Assembly: GCA_018065145.1 (NCBI GenBank)
Contig: JAGHTW010000165.1
Location: 1-35,693 of the forward strand
Reading direction: 5' to 3'
Source of the DNA: Candidatus Prevotella equi
Lineage (GTDB): Bacteria > Bacteroidota > Bacteroidia > Bacteroidales > Bacteroidaceae
Length of the DNA stretch: 35,693 nt
Numbering within the stretch: the first letter of the stretch is position 1; each line of letters starts with the position of its first letter. Positions 1 through 9,302 of this stretch are shown here, in pieces. Under the pieces are notes generated by a model. It worked only from the letters and a program-made list of their open reading frames with translations, did not search any database and was not told the origin of the DNA. Made by a program: the position numbers and the translations under genes.

Positions 1-2759
1 GGGCGTGGACCTGGAGCGCTGAATGCCTTGCCGTCAATGAAGTAGTCCTGCTCGATAGGGCAGTAGTTGTATGGTGGCACAAGAGTCAGTGTGTCCGTCG
101 TGCCGTCGGTGTATTCCGCTACGATGCGGGCGTTCTCCATTGACATCTGCATGTGGTTTGTGCTGCCGGCGAGGAGCATTACCGCTGCAGAAGCATTCGC
201 TGCTTTCTTCAATGGTACGCTGACCTCGTTAGGGTAGTTGTCCCAAAGTGATGCGAAGAGAATGTTCTTGCCCTCCTGTGGTGTAGCAAAGGTGAGGTTC
301 TTTGCCGTGAACTTATTTCCAACTGCCTTTGCGCGGAAGGTAGAGTCGTTGATGTCAACGGTGAACTTAGGATGGCACCACTCGCCGATGCCCTGAATAG
401 GAATCTCAAGCGAGGTGCTCTGTGGGCGAGGGGAGACGTATTCATTGCGGAAGATGTCGGTGACACTCGCATTGAAAGGTATCTCTACCGATGTCTGTTT
501 CTTTGCTTCGGGAATGATGTTGCAATCGTATGCTACGGTTGTCTTGTCTTCTGGCTTGTAAACCTCCTGTTTCATGAGCTGTGGCACGTCAATGCCTACA
601 AACTGCAGCGGACTGTCACTGCCTTCGTAGTCAATGTATCTGCCACCTTCGGTATTGACGCGGACTATAACCTGCAAAGGACGGGTGAAGTTCTGTTCGA
701 TGGTAAAGACAGCCTTGTCGTTTACGCGCTTGTATGTGTATGAAAGGTAAGGTGTCTTCACCTCGCAGCTGTCCCATTCCAATGGGAAGCCAGGACGGAT
801 GATGACCTTTCCGTCAAGTGCTTGTGGCACGATGCCGAAGACTCCCTGTACGATAGCACGGGCAGAGATGCCGATGTTGTCGCCGAAGTCACGATATGAT
901 TCGCCGCGCGCTGCATCGTAATAACTTATCTGTCCGAGGTTTCCTGGAGAACAGCCGAGGTACATCTGGTCCATAATGTTTGCCTTAATGAGGTTCATGC
1001 CTTCCTTTGCCCTGCCTGCCTCGAAGAATGATAGTGCCGTATGCATTATCTCTGCCGACGCAACATTGTTGATACTCCAGGAATATGGCATCCAGTTGGA
1101 TGTGGAGATGAGATAACCAGCGCTGCCTTGTGGTGTCTCAACACTGATATGTGGTATGTTCTTATCCACATAACGGGTGCAGGAATACATCTGCTGAGGT
1201 GTGCCAACGCCACAGTCGATAGGTGTATAAACGCTCCATAGTGCGGCATTAGGATGAAGGCGCTGCAGTCCCATGACGTCACGGTATTCAGCCCAGTGTG
1301 TGCCCGTCCAAAGACGTTCGTTCATAGCCTTGAGTATGGCGTCAGCCTCCTGCTGGTATGGTGTCGCATCCTCGCCGATGATGCGGGCTATCTTTGCTGC
1401 AAGGAGGTTGCCGCGGTAGTTGTATGCTGTGGAGTGGGTTACTTCACCGCCGTTGTAATACAGCGCATCACTTGCCCAGATGCAGCAATAGGCATCGTAG
1501 AGATGGTTGTCGTCCTTGTCAAAGTTGCGCTTTTCCCACGCCAGGTGTGATGTTATCACTGGCCACATCTTGCGCATGTAGGCGGTGTCAGCATCGTACT
1601 GGAAGTGCCAGAGCAACTCGTCCATGTAGTTAAGGTTCATGTCGTAGTGGTGCATCTGGTTGTTTTTGTTAGGGTTACGACAGATATAACCGTTGCTATA
1701 CATCTGTGTACCCCATTTCTTTTCAGCGCGCGCAAGGTTCTGTTCTGGGTCCTGCGAAGGGGAATCGATGGTTGCCGGCACGTTAGTTACCTGTGAATTG
1801 GCGTATGCATCAAAGTGACTTACTGCACGGTCGTTCCAACCGAGCACGTCACCGAGATATCCTGCGCGCCAACCTGCCAACGGCATGCGCCAACCGATAG
1901 CTCCGTGAAGCCATGTCTCACCATCCCAAGCGCCGTCGGCAGCAAGGGTAAGGGTTGAACCTAATGGGTTGAGCCATGGTTCTGGCGTCTTGAAGATAAC
2001 ACGTTGTGAGAGTTCTTCGAAATATGTCTTGGATGTATTATATGCTTTTGTCAGTTTCTCGTTCGGCAATGACAAGATTACATTATGTTCCGCCCTTGCT
2101 CCTTCAGAAGGTGTCACCATATTGGCAATGGCAAAGGCTTCGTCAGTGAATGATAAGGTCTGGATTACGAGATTACTTTCTGTTGGCGCTGGCTCAAAGC
2201 TGCCAGCCTTGTCTGCGCCTATGTCACCATTGCGGCGGAGCTTTGGGTTGGCAATGTCGCACATCTTCATCGTCAATGTTGGGGTATGAAGGAAGTTCTT
2301 TGCAGAGAAATGCCAGTAACAACCTTCTTCCTCAGACATTGCAACGCAATATACTTCCAGTTCTGCGCTGTTGCCCCAACGCTTATCCGTGATTTTGTAA
2401 TGGCGACAGCCGTTGGCGTAATATGCAATGCAGGATTCTACCTCGTCCAGCTGCACATTATTAATAAAAAAGCGCACATTACGGTACACTTTCGACTTAT
2501 AGAGAGCAAAGATAGGCTTGTCACTTGTCTCTATGCGGTAGTCGGTGTTTGAACCGTAAAGTGCGCGAGTATAGCGGTTGTTGCCGTTGAAGCAAATGAA
2601 TCCGCTCACGGTTGGAGCATACTGTGTGGTGCGTGGTACCATTCCTGTTGGTGCGTTGTTGGTGAACGACTCAATGAAATCGCCCACTTTCTTTGTTTGT
2701 GCAACAGAAGAAAGAACAAAAAGGAATAGTAGTGAAAGGGTTGTAGTTAGTTGTTTCAT
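1..2759 (-). CDS. Secreted six-hairpin (alpha/alpha toroid) glycosidase-like protein, DUF4450 type; 3' end lies outside the window
   Basis: Open minus-strand frame from ATG at 2759 (MKQLTTTLSLLFLFVLSSVAQTKKVGDFIESF..., signal peptide) through to base 1 with no stop (~919 aa visible). Contains WGTQMYSNGYICRNPNKNNQMHHYDMNLNYMDELLWHFQYDADTAYMRKMWPVITSHLAWE, typical of six-hairpin glycosidases. Missing from the ORF track because it is truncated by the window edge. Confidence 0.78.
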   Translation of the reverse strand, partial: MKQLTTTLSLLFLFVLSSVAQTKKVGDFIESFTNNAPTGMVPRTTQYAPTVSGFICFNGNNRYTRALYGSNTDYRIETSDKPIFALYKSKVYRNVRFFINNVQLDEVESCIAYYANGCRHYKITDKRWGNSAELEVYCVAMSEEEGCYWHFSAKNFLHTPTLTMKMCDIANPKLRRNGDIGADKAGSFEPAPTESNLVIQTLSFTDEAFAIANMVTPSEGARAEHNVILSLPNEKLTKAYNTSKTYFEELSQRVIFKTPEPWLNPLGSTLTLAADGAWDGETWLHGAIGWRMPLAGWRAGYLGDVLGWNDRAVSHFDAYANSQVTNVPATIDSPSQDPEQNLARAEKKWGTQMYSNGYICRNPNKNNQMHHYDMNLNYMDELLWHFQYDADTAYMRKMWPVITSHLAWEKRNFDKDDNHLYDAYCCIWASDALYYNGGEVTHSTAYNYRGNLLAAKIARIIGEDATPYQQEADAILKAMNERLWTGTHWAEYRDVMGLQRLHPNAALWSVYTPIDCGVGTPQQMYSCTRYVDKNIPHISVETPQGSAGYLISTSNWMPYSWSINNVASAEIMHTALSFFEAGRAKEGMNLIKANIMDQMYLGCSPGNLGQISYYDAARGESYRDFGDNIGISARAIVQGVFGIVPQALDGKVIIRPGFPLEWDSCEVKTPYLSYTYKRVNDKAVFTIEQNFTRPLQVIVRVNTEGGRYIDYEGSDSPLQFVGIDVPQLMKQEVYKPEDKTTVAYDCNIIPEAKKQTSVEIPFNASVTDIFRNEYVSPRPQSTSLEIPIQGIGEWCHPKFTVDINDSTFRAKAVGNKFTAKNLTFATPQEGKNILFASLWDNYPNEVSVPLKKAANASAAVMLLAGSTNHMQMSMENARIVAEYTDGTTDTLTLVPPYNYCPIEQDYFIDGKAFSAPGPR

Positions 2760-2778
2760 TAAGTTATTATGGTTTTTG

Positions 2779-3729
2779 TTATACCATGCAAGAACGGTGA
2801 TTGACTATGCCAACGACATGGTTGTCCTTGTCAACAACGATAACGGCGCTGATGTTGTTCTCGTTCATTATCTTTTGCGCGTCAACAACCTTCGTTGTGT
2901 CCTTTACCGTCTTTGGGGTTGTTGTCATTATGTCGGCAACGGTATGGTTGAAGAAGTCTGCTTGCCAACGATCAATGGCACGACGTATGTCTCCATCGGT
3001 GATTATGCCTGCTGGCGTATTGTCATCGTTCGTAACTATTCCATGACCTAGCTGGCCTGCGCTGATGTGTATGATGGCATCGCCAAGACGCATGGTTGCA
3101 GGGATGATAGGCAGGTCGTTGCTTCGCATTACATCGGCAGCGGTATAAAGAAGGCGTTTGCCTAACTCTCCGCCAGGATGGAATTGTGCGAAGTCTCGTG
3201 GCTTGAAATGACGCTTCTCCATCAATGCTATAGCGAGAGCATCGCCCATTGCAAGCGCGGCTGTTGTGCTGGATGTTGGAGCGAGATTAAGCGGACATGC
3301 TTCTTTGTTAACCTTTACATTGATGTGACAGGTGGAGTATTTGGCAAGAAGTGATTGAGGATTGCCGCTCATTCCAATGATGCTGACATTCATGTGCTGA
3401 ATCATTGGGATGAAACGCAGTAACTCGTCGGTGTTACCGCTGTTGCTTATTGCAACGACAATGTCACCGTCGGTTATCACACCGAGGTCTCCGTGATAGA
3501 CATCAAGTGGATTGACAAATAGGGCTGGGGTACCTGTGCTGGACAACGTTGCAGCTATCTTTGCTCCAACGTTTCCACTCTTGCCTACGCCAGTGACTAT
3601 TACCTTGCCCTTGCAGTTGAGCATCAACTCAATGGCATGGTCAAAATTCTCATCAAGATGTGGAATTAACTCGAGTATGGCATTAGCTTCGTCTCTTAAT
3701 GCCTGGATGGCTATGTTGCGAATGTTCAC
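2779..3729 (-). CDS. kdsD: D-arabinose-5-phosphate isomerase (KpsF/GutQ family; SIS + CBS domains), GTG start
   Basis: SIS motifs (GKVIVTGVGKSGNVGAKIAATLSSTGTPALFVNPLDVYHGDLG) followed by two CBS repeats (DVMRSNDLP..., DIMTTTPKTVKD...); next to kdsA. Confidence 0.9.
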   Translation of the reverse strand: MNIRNIAIQALRDEANAILELIPHLDENFDHAIELMLNCKGKVIVTGVGKSGNVGAKIAATLSSTGTPALFVNPLDVYHGDLGVITDGDIVVAISNSGNTDELLRFIPMIQHMNVSIIGMSGNPQSLLAKYSTCHINVKVNKEACPLNLAPTSSTTAALAMGDALAIALMEKRHFKPRDFAQFHPGGELGKRLLYTAADVMRSNDLPIIPATMRLGDAIIHISAGQLGHGIVTNDDNTPAGIITDGDIRRAIDRWQADFFNHTVADIMTTTPKTVKDTTKVVDAQKIMNENNISAVIVVDKDNHVVGIVNHRSCMV

Positions 3730-3740
3730 GAAATAAAATA

Positions 3741-3801
3741 TTATGAATTACAATTATGCATTATGCATTGTGCATTATAAATTATGCATTATGAATTATG
3801 C
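3741..3801 (-). repeat. Same AT-rich repeat at the 3' end of kdsA
   Basis: Minus strand GCATAATTCATAATGCATAATTTATAATGCACAAT (3801-3767) matches 32745-32779 with one mismatch over 35 nt; further degenerate copies down to 3741. Confidence 0.85.
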
Positions 3802-4546
3802 ACTCGATAAGTTGCTTAAGGTCGTCAAGGTAAAGCATGTTTGGTCCATCGGAAAGACCTTTGTCAGGGTCGGGATGTACCTCGAAGAAATAACCGTTTG
3901 CGCCGAATGCCTTTGCTGCCAATGCCATAGCAGGAACAAATTTGCGGTCGCCTGCTGTGGAACCATTGCCGCCGCCAGGGCGTTGAACGCTGTGAGTGCA
4001 GTCCATGATGACGCGTGGGGTTATTTCTTTCATGTCAGGAATGTTGCGGAAGTCAACAACAAGATTATTGTAGCCGAAACAATTGCCACGTTCCGTAAGC
4101 CATACTTCGGCATCGTTGTTGGTGTCTTTTACTTTCTGGACGGGATACTTCATGTCTGCACCGCTAAGGAACTGCGCCTTCTTGATGTTTACTGTCTTGC
4201 CAGTCTGTGCTGCTGCCACAAGAAGGTCAGTCTGACGACATAGGAATGCTGGTATCTGAAGTACGTCAACGACTTCTGCAACAGGGGCAGCCTGAAAGGA
4301 TTCGTGTATGTCTGTCAATAGGCGAAGACCGTACTTCTCCTTTATGTCGCCAAGCATCTGTAATCCTTTCTCCATGCCAGGACCACGGAATGATGTGATG
4401 CTGGTACGGTTGGCTTTGTCAAATGATGCCTTAAAGATAATGTCTGTTCCTAACGCTTTGTTTATTTCTACAAGGCGCTGTGCCACGATGTCAAGAAGCT
4501 CCATGGACTCTATGACACATGGACCGGCAATGAAAATGGGTTGCAT
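3782..4546 (-). CDS. kdsA: 3-deoxy-8-phosphooctulonate synthase (KdsA)
   Basis: MQPIFIAGPCVIESMELL...FKASFDKANRTS...GLRLLTDIHE...DCTHSVQRPGGGNGSTAGDR. ATG at 4546 preferred over the track's TTG start at 4579, which would overlap nrdG. Confidence 0.93.
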   Translation of the reverse strand: MQPIFIAGPCVIESMELLDIVAQRLVEINKALGTDIIFKASFDKANRTSITSFRGPGMEKGLQMLGDIKEKYGLRLLTDIHESFQAAPVAEVVDVLQIPAFLCRQTDLLVAAAQTGKTVNIKKAQFLSGADMKYPVQKVKDTNNDAEVWLTERGNCFGYNNLVVDFRNIPDMKEITPRVIMDCTHSVQRPGGGNGSTAGDRKFVPAMALAAKAFGANGYFFEVHPDPDKGLSDGPNMLYLDDLKQLIECIIHNA

Positions 4547-4563
4547 ATTGTTTAAGCTGTTTG

Positions 4564-5028
4564 TTAACGTTTCTTCCAAAATCTCTCCGTGATGTCTGTC
4601 ATCTCACCAGAATGAATGCTGTATAACCTTTGGTTTGTAGTTGGTTTGTTCAGAGCACCCTTTGCTTCAATGTAAGGACCAAGCTTTATATAATCGAAAT
4701 TGTCGAGGGATATCTCTTCCGACAGCTTTGACCTTCCGCTGTACCATCCAATCTTTAGAGTAGGATAGTTATCGCGGACCCACGAAGCAAGGTTGTTGAC
4801 AGACTGCGGTTCTGCATCACCACCCATAAAGCATAAACAAGTGATGTCGTGGGCATAATCATGAAGCAAGGAACCGAGACTGATAGCATTTAGTGGGTCT
4901 CCAATATCATCCCAAAGGTATTCGCTATGGCATCCTATGCAGTGACAGGGACAGTTGGATATATTAATAGAGAGCGTGACCTCGTCAGGAATTTCCTGAA
5001 AGACCACGCCCGTATTTACATATTTCAT
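4564..5028 (-). CDS. nrdG: Anaerobic ribonucleoside-triphosphate reductase activating protein (radical SAM)
   Basis: CX3CX2C cluster motif (NCPCHCIGCHSEYLWD), short activase-length protein, directly downstream of nrdD. Confidence 0.9.
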   Translation of the reverse strand: MKYVNTGVVFQEIPDEVTLSINISNCPCHCIGCHSEYLWDDIGDPLNAISLGSLLHDYAHDITCLCFMGGDAEPQSVNNLASWVRDNYPTLKIGWYSGRSKLSEEISLDNFDYIKLGPYIEAKGALNKPTTNQRLYSIHSGEMTDITERFWKKR

Positions 5029-5032
5029 ATGG

Positions 5033-7147
5033 TTAACCTACCTTTTCTGTCATCTTATCCGCGCTGGCATAATAACGGCGTGCAGCTTCCTTCTGACGTG
5101 CAGCAGAGAAATTGCTTACACGCTTAAGGTAACCGATGATGCGTGTCATATAGTCAACGTTAGATGAGTGACACTCTGGACATTCGTGCAGATAACGCTT
5201 GTCGATATGTCCGCAGTTGTTACATATTGTATTTGGCACATTGAAGGTGAAGTAGTTACAACCTTCCTGTGCAGCAACCTTCAAGAGGTGCTTGTACTGT
5301 ACCTTGGTGAGATGCTCTTCAAGATTCATGTGCAATGCTGAACCACCAGTAAGGTGCTCAATGTATGGAGTGCCGTGAAGCTTGAACTTGTCAATGATGT
5401 TCATAGACTGATCCTCTACAACATAGAAATAAGAGTTGTAGCAGTCACGTGGTACAAAGTAACCATCTTCACGATCCCACTTGGCGTGCTTTACGCCAAC
5501 GTTCTCTGCTGGTATCATTTCGCAGTTGAAGAGAAGATCCTTCGTGCGGTACTGCTTGTTTATCTTCTCGACGATAGACAATAGTTCTTGAACGAACGCC
5601 TTGTACTTCTCGTTTGGTGTAATCTTGAGGCCCATGAATTCTGCTGCTTCTACAAGACCGTTTACTCCGATGGTGAGATACTGACGTCCCATGTTGATGT
5701 AGCCAGCGTCAAAGAGTGGCAGCATGCCGTGAAGCTGAAGCATCTTCAAGTTCTCATTGTATGCCATCTGTACCTTGTGACATACGTCAACAACTTCTTC
5801 TATGAATTCTTTGTAGTCGCGACCGTTGTTTACTGCAAACTGTACGCAACGGTTAAGGTTTACTGTAAGCACTGACTTAGAACCTGTTGATACACCACCA
5901 GCACCAAGTGTGTAAGAGAAACCATTGTCCTGGATCTCATTGCGAAGACGGCAGCAAGAAGACAGCGAGTCAGCATTGTCACTCATGTAGGTGAAGAAAC
6001 TGTGACCTTCAGAATACATCTCTGCCGCAAAGTCACCCCATTCCTTATCGCGGCACTCGCCGTTGTCCGCGAGAAGAGCCATTGTCTCAACAGGGAAGGT
6101 GAGAACTGTCTTTGTACGCTCCTTGTTGAACCACTTCATGAAGCGTTTCTGTAACCAAGAGAGACCATTCCAGTCTGGCTGGCTTCCGTCTGGGAAGTAG
6201 AAATTGCCGAAAAGTGACTCGAAATAGAATTTGTCGTAGTATGAGATGTTCCAGAATACTGCCTGGAAGTTACGTGCACCTGTTGGCTGGTTGATAGAAT
6301 AGACAATCTGCTCAAAGCAGTCGGTGATAACTTTGTCAACAGTGCGCTGACGTAGTGAAAGATCAATTACCTTGTCAGGTTCCTTCCAATAGTCAAGACC
6401 ATATTCCTTACCGATGAAGTAGTTAAGGTACATCAGGAACTCTGGTGTAGCACAAGCACCAGAGAGCATTGATGACACAATGAATACCATGTTTACGAAT
6501 CCACCACAGAAACTCTTTAGGTTTGTTGGGGCTGTTGAATTGCCACCAATAGCTGTTGTACCATTGATAAGCCATGGGTACATTGTGATAGATGCACAAT
6601 ATGGTGCTATGCTGGTTTCGTCGTTCTTATATATAAAGTGGTGTGTAAGGAGGTCAATATATTTGTCTGCAAGTTCCTTACCATACATCTTTTTAATGCG
6701 ATCAGTAAGAAGACGACGGTTAAGACGGATGAAGTTTGACTTTGGAAGCTCACCTATCAATGTTGCAATATTTTTATGTTCTACGTTTGCATTTGCGTCA
6801 AACTTTGAACCTGTTGCAGCATTGGCTGCTTCCATGTAGTCTGTCAAAAAGTTCAACTTCTCAAGTGTCTCACGGTCTTCGCTATGACTCTGACGATAGA
6901 GCATGAAACACTTTGCTACCTTGTAGTAACCTTCCTTCATCAAGGCTATCTCTACTTGGTTCTGGATATCTTCAACGGTTATGTTGTCGTTGATGTCCAA
7001 GTGACTGATAATCTTTGAGATACTTGCTACGTTGAATGGTTCTTCTGAAGCTTCGAATGCCTTAACGATTGCATTCATAATCTTGTCTAGAGAGAAGTCA
7101 TCTCTTGAACCGTCACGCTTAGTAATTGTAAACTTCTTAAATTCCAT
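5033..7147 (-). CDS. nrdD: Anaerobic (class III) ribonucleoside-triphosphate reductase
   Basis: N-terminal ATP-cone (KRDGSRDDFSLDKIMNAIVKAFEAS), C-terminal Zn site (CNNCGHIDKRYLHECPECHS) and glycyl radical motif (RIIGYLKRVSNFS). Confidence 0.95.
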   Translation of the reverse strand: MEFKKFTITKRDGSRDDFSLDKIMNAIVKAFEASEEPFNVASISKIISHLDINDNITVEDIQNQVEIALMKEGYYKVAKCFMLYRQSHSEDRETLEKLNFLTDYMEAANAATGSKFDANANVEHKNIATLIGELPKSNFIRLNRRLLTDRIKKMYGKELADKYIDLLTHHFIYKNDETSIAPYCASITMYPWLINGTTAIGGNSTAPTNLKSFCGGFVNMVFIVSSMLSGACATPEFLMYLNYFIGKEYGLDYWKEPDKVIDLSLRQRTVDKVITDCFEQIVYSINQPTGARNFQAVFWNISYYDKFYFESLFGNFYFPDGSQPDWNGLSWLQKRFMKWFNKERTKTVLTFPVETMALLADNGECRDKEWGDFAAEMYSEGHSFFTYMSDNADSLSSCCRLRNEIQDNGFSYTLGAGGVSTGSKSVLTVNLNRCVQFAVNNGRDYKEFIEEVVDVCHKVQMAYNENLKMLQLHGMLPLFDAGYINMGRQYLTIGVNGLVEAAEFMGLKITPNEKYKAFVQELLSIVEKINKQYRTKDLLFNCEMIPAENVGVKHAKWDREDGYFVPRDCYNSYFYVVEDQSMNIIDKFKLHGTPYIEHLTGGSALHMNLEEHLTKVQYKHLLKVAAQEGCNYFTFNVPNTICNNCGHIDKRYLHECPECHSSNVDYMTRIIGYLKRVSNFSAARQKEAARRYYASADKMTEKVG

Positions 7148-7151
7148 TTTT

Positions 7152-7204
7152 GGAAAACTTTTTTAATTTTTCTTTTTGAAAAGTTTTCCGTTTTGGAAAA
7201 CTTT
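7152..7204 (-). promoter_or_regulatory. Candidate 5'UTR RNA switch of nrdD: three-part inverted repeat able to form two mutually exclusive hairpins
   Basis: Plus-strand GGAAAACTTTT (7152-7162), AAAAGTTTTCC (7179-7189) and GGAAAACTTT (7195-7204). The middle element is complementary to both outer ones; the 7152-7162 element abuts the nrdD start at 7147. Confidence 0.45.
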
Positions 7205-7246
7205 GATAAAAGATTTGGGTTAGTAAATTTTCTATTTTTGTGAGTG

Positions 7247-7278
7247 CAAAGGTAATATATTTTTATTAAATAGACAAA
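7247..7278 (-). promoter_or_regulatory. Bacteroidetes-type promoter for nrdD
   Basis: On minus strand TTTG (7275-7278), 20-nt spacer, TACCTTTG (7247-7254), matching the -33 TTTG / -7 TAnnTTTG consensus. Confidence 0.65.
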
Positions 7279-7472
7279 AATATTTATATAAAACTTTCTT
7301 GCGTGTTGATGTTTAACGTGTATTATAAACAGTGTAAAATCAATAAATTCAATATATTACTTTGTCATCTTAAAGAGTAAAAATTTTTTATTTGTGTTTA
7401 TGTTATAAGTGTTTGTTGTTTGGAGATGTCGTTTTGTAATTTTTGCTTATATATATAATAAGGTGTAAAAAA

Positions 7473-7502
7473 AATAGGTCAAGAATTATTTCTTGACCTA
7501 TT
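7473..7502 (-). terminator. Rho-independent terminator of ettA
   Basis: Perfect 13-bp inverted repeat AATAGGTCAAGAA-ttat-TTCTTGACCTATT; on the minus strand followed by a T run (...CTATTTTTTTTACACC), just downstream of the ettA stop at 7530. Confidence 0.9.
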
Positions 7503-7529
7503 GATAATAGATATGTTATTGTAATTTTT

Positions 7530-9227
7530 TTAATCCTCCATGAGTTTACGGTATCGTGGACGCTTTATCTCATCTGTACCTAAACGACGTGCTTTGTTGA
7601 TTTCGTAGTCTGAGTAACTTCCTTCAAAGAAGAATACCTCACCATTTCCTTCAAAGGCAAGAATGTGAGTACAGATGCGGTCAAGGAACCAACGGTCGTG
7701 ACTGATAACGACAGCGCATCCAGCGAATGCTTCCAAACCTTCTTCAAGTGCGCGCAGTGTGTTTACGTCTATATCGTTCGTAGGCTCGTCAAGTAGCAGT
7801 ACATTTCCTTCCTGCTTCAATGCAAGTGCAAGTTGTAGGCGATTTCGTTCACCACCAGAGAGTACACCGCAAAGCTTTCCTTGGTCGTTACCTGAGAAAT
7901 TGAAACGAGAGAGATATGCACGAGCATTAACATCGCGTCCGCCCATACGGAATGATTCTACGCCTTGTGAAACGACTTCGTAAACCGTTTTCTTTGGATC
8001 GATGTCTTTATGCTGCTGATCTACATATGCAAGCTTTACTGTTTCTCCAACGTTGAATGTACCATTGTCAACATTTTCCAGTCCCATGATGAGTCGGAAG
8101 AGTGTGGTCTTACCTGCACCGTTAGGACCTATAACACCTACGATACCATTTGGAGGCAACATGAAATTGAGATCTTTGAAGAGTACTTTGTCACCAAATG
8201 CTTTTGCGACGTGCTCTGCTTCTATAACCTTGTTGCCAAGGCGTGGACCATTAGGGATAAAGATCTCCAGTTTTTCTTCGCGTTCTTTCTGCTCTTCATT
8301 AAGCATTGCGTCATAAGAATTCAGACGTGCCTTACCCTTTGCCTGACGTGCTTTAGGAGCCATGTGAATCCATTCCAACTCTCGCTGCAAAGCCTTTTGA
8401 CGCTTGGAAGCTGTCTTTTCTTCCTGAGCCATACGCTTTGTCTTTTGATCAAGCCATGAAGAGTAATTGCCCTTCCATGGTATTCCTTCGCCACGATCAA
8501 GTTCGAGAATCCATTCGCTTACATCATCAAGGAAGTATCGGTCATGTGTGACAGCGATGACAGTTCCTTCGTATTGCTGTAGGTGTTGCTCAAGCCAGTC
8601 AATGGACTCCGCGTCAAGATGGTTGGTAGGCTCGTCAAGCAACAATACATCTGGCTTTTGTAGAAGAAGTCGGCATAGTGCAACTCTGCGGCGTTCACCA
8701 CCTGACAGGTTATCAACAGTCCAATCGCCTGGAGGACAATGCAACGCATCCATAGCACGCTCAAGCTTGGAATCCATATTCCAAGCGTCTGTAGAATCAA
8801 TGATGTCCTGTACTTCTGCCTGACGTTGCATCAGTTTGTCCATCTTATCTGGATCGTTATAGTATTCTTCCAGACCGAACTTTTCATTTATCTCGTCATA
8901 TTCCTTCAGGGCATCATAAACGTATTGTACACCTTCCTGAACATTCTCTTTTACGGTCTTCTCTTCATTGAGAGGTGGATCCTGTGGAAGGTATCCTACT
9001 GTATAGCCTGGACTCCATACTACTTCTCCCTGAAACTTGTCGTCAAGTCCTGCGATGATCTTCATCAGCGTTGATTTACCAGCACCGTTAAGACCTACGA
9101 TGCCAATTTTTGCGCCATAGAAGAACGAAAGGTATATGTTCTTAAGTACCTGTTTCTGGTTTTGCGGTATGATTTTACTCACACCAACCATTGAGAATAT
9201 TATTTTCTTGTCATCAACTGTAGCCAT
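7530..9227 (-). CDS. ettA: ABC-F ATPase, energy-dependent translational throttle protein EttA
   Basis: Two ABC domains ([118 protein letters not shown]), no TM segments, EttA-like length of 565 aa. Confidence 0.93.
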   Translation of the reverse strand: MATVDDKKIIFSMVGVSKIIPQNQKQVLKNIYLSFFYGAKIGIVGLNGAGKSTLMKIIAGLDDKFQGEVVWSPGYTVGYLPQDPPLNEEKTVKENVQEGVQYVYDALKEYDEINEKFGLEEYYNDPDKMDKLMQRQAEVQDIIDSTDAWNMDSKLERAMDALHCPPGDWTVDNLSGGERRRVALCRLLLQKPDVLLLDEPTNHLDAESIDWLEQHLQQYEGTVIAVTHDRYFLDDVSEWILELDRGEGIPWKGNYSSWLDQKTKRMAQEEKTASKRQKALQRELEWIHMAPKARQAKGKARLNSYDAMLNEEQKEREEKLEIFIPNGPRLGNKVIEAEHVAKAFGDKVLFKDLNFMLPPNGIVGVIGPNGAGKTTLFRLIMGLENVDNGTFNVGETVKLAYVDQQHKDIDPKKTVYEVVSQGVESFRMGGRDVNARAYLSRFNFSGNDQGKLCGVLSGGERNRLQLALALKQEGNVLLLDEPTNDIDVNTLRALEEGLEAFAGCAVVISHDRWFLDRICTHILAFEGNGEVFFFEGSYSDYEINKARRLGTDEIKRPRYRKLMED

Positions 9228-9302
9228 TTATCTGAATGATGTTTAATGGTTAACGGGTAATGTTTAACGTTTAATGGTTGATTGTTTTAAAAGTATCAAT
9301 CA

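Noticed and set aside
372-3051. Many plus-strand ORFs of 60-157 aa in the first 3 kb (e.g. 1254..1550, 2578..3051)
   Set aside because: They are antisense shadows of the long minus-strand glycosidase-like CDS and kdsD; they have no recognisable domains and overlap each other.
3741-3801. IS remnant or MITE at the kdsA/kdsD junction
   Set aside because: No terminal inverted repeats or target-site duplication could be recognised; better described as a short dispersed tandem repeat.
4547-4579. N-terminal extension of KdsA from the track's TTG start
   Set aside because: It overlaps nrdG; MQPIFIAGPCVIES at 4546 is the natural KdsA start.
8010-8459. 149-aa plus-strand ORF opposite ettA
   Set aside because: Antisense to a highly conserved ABC-F gene, with Cys/Phe-rich composition typical of shadow translation.
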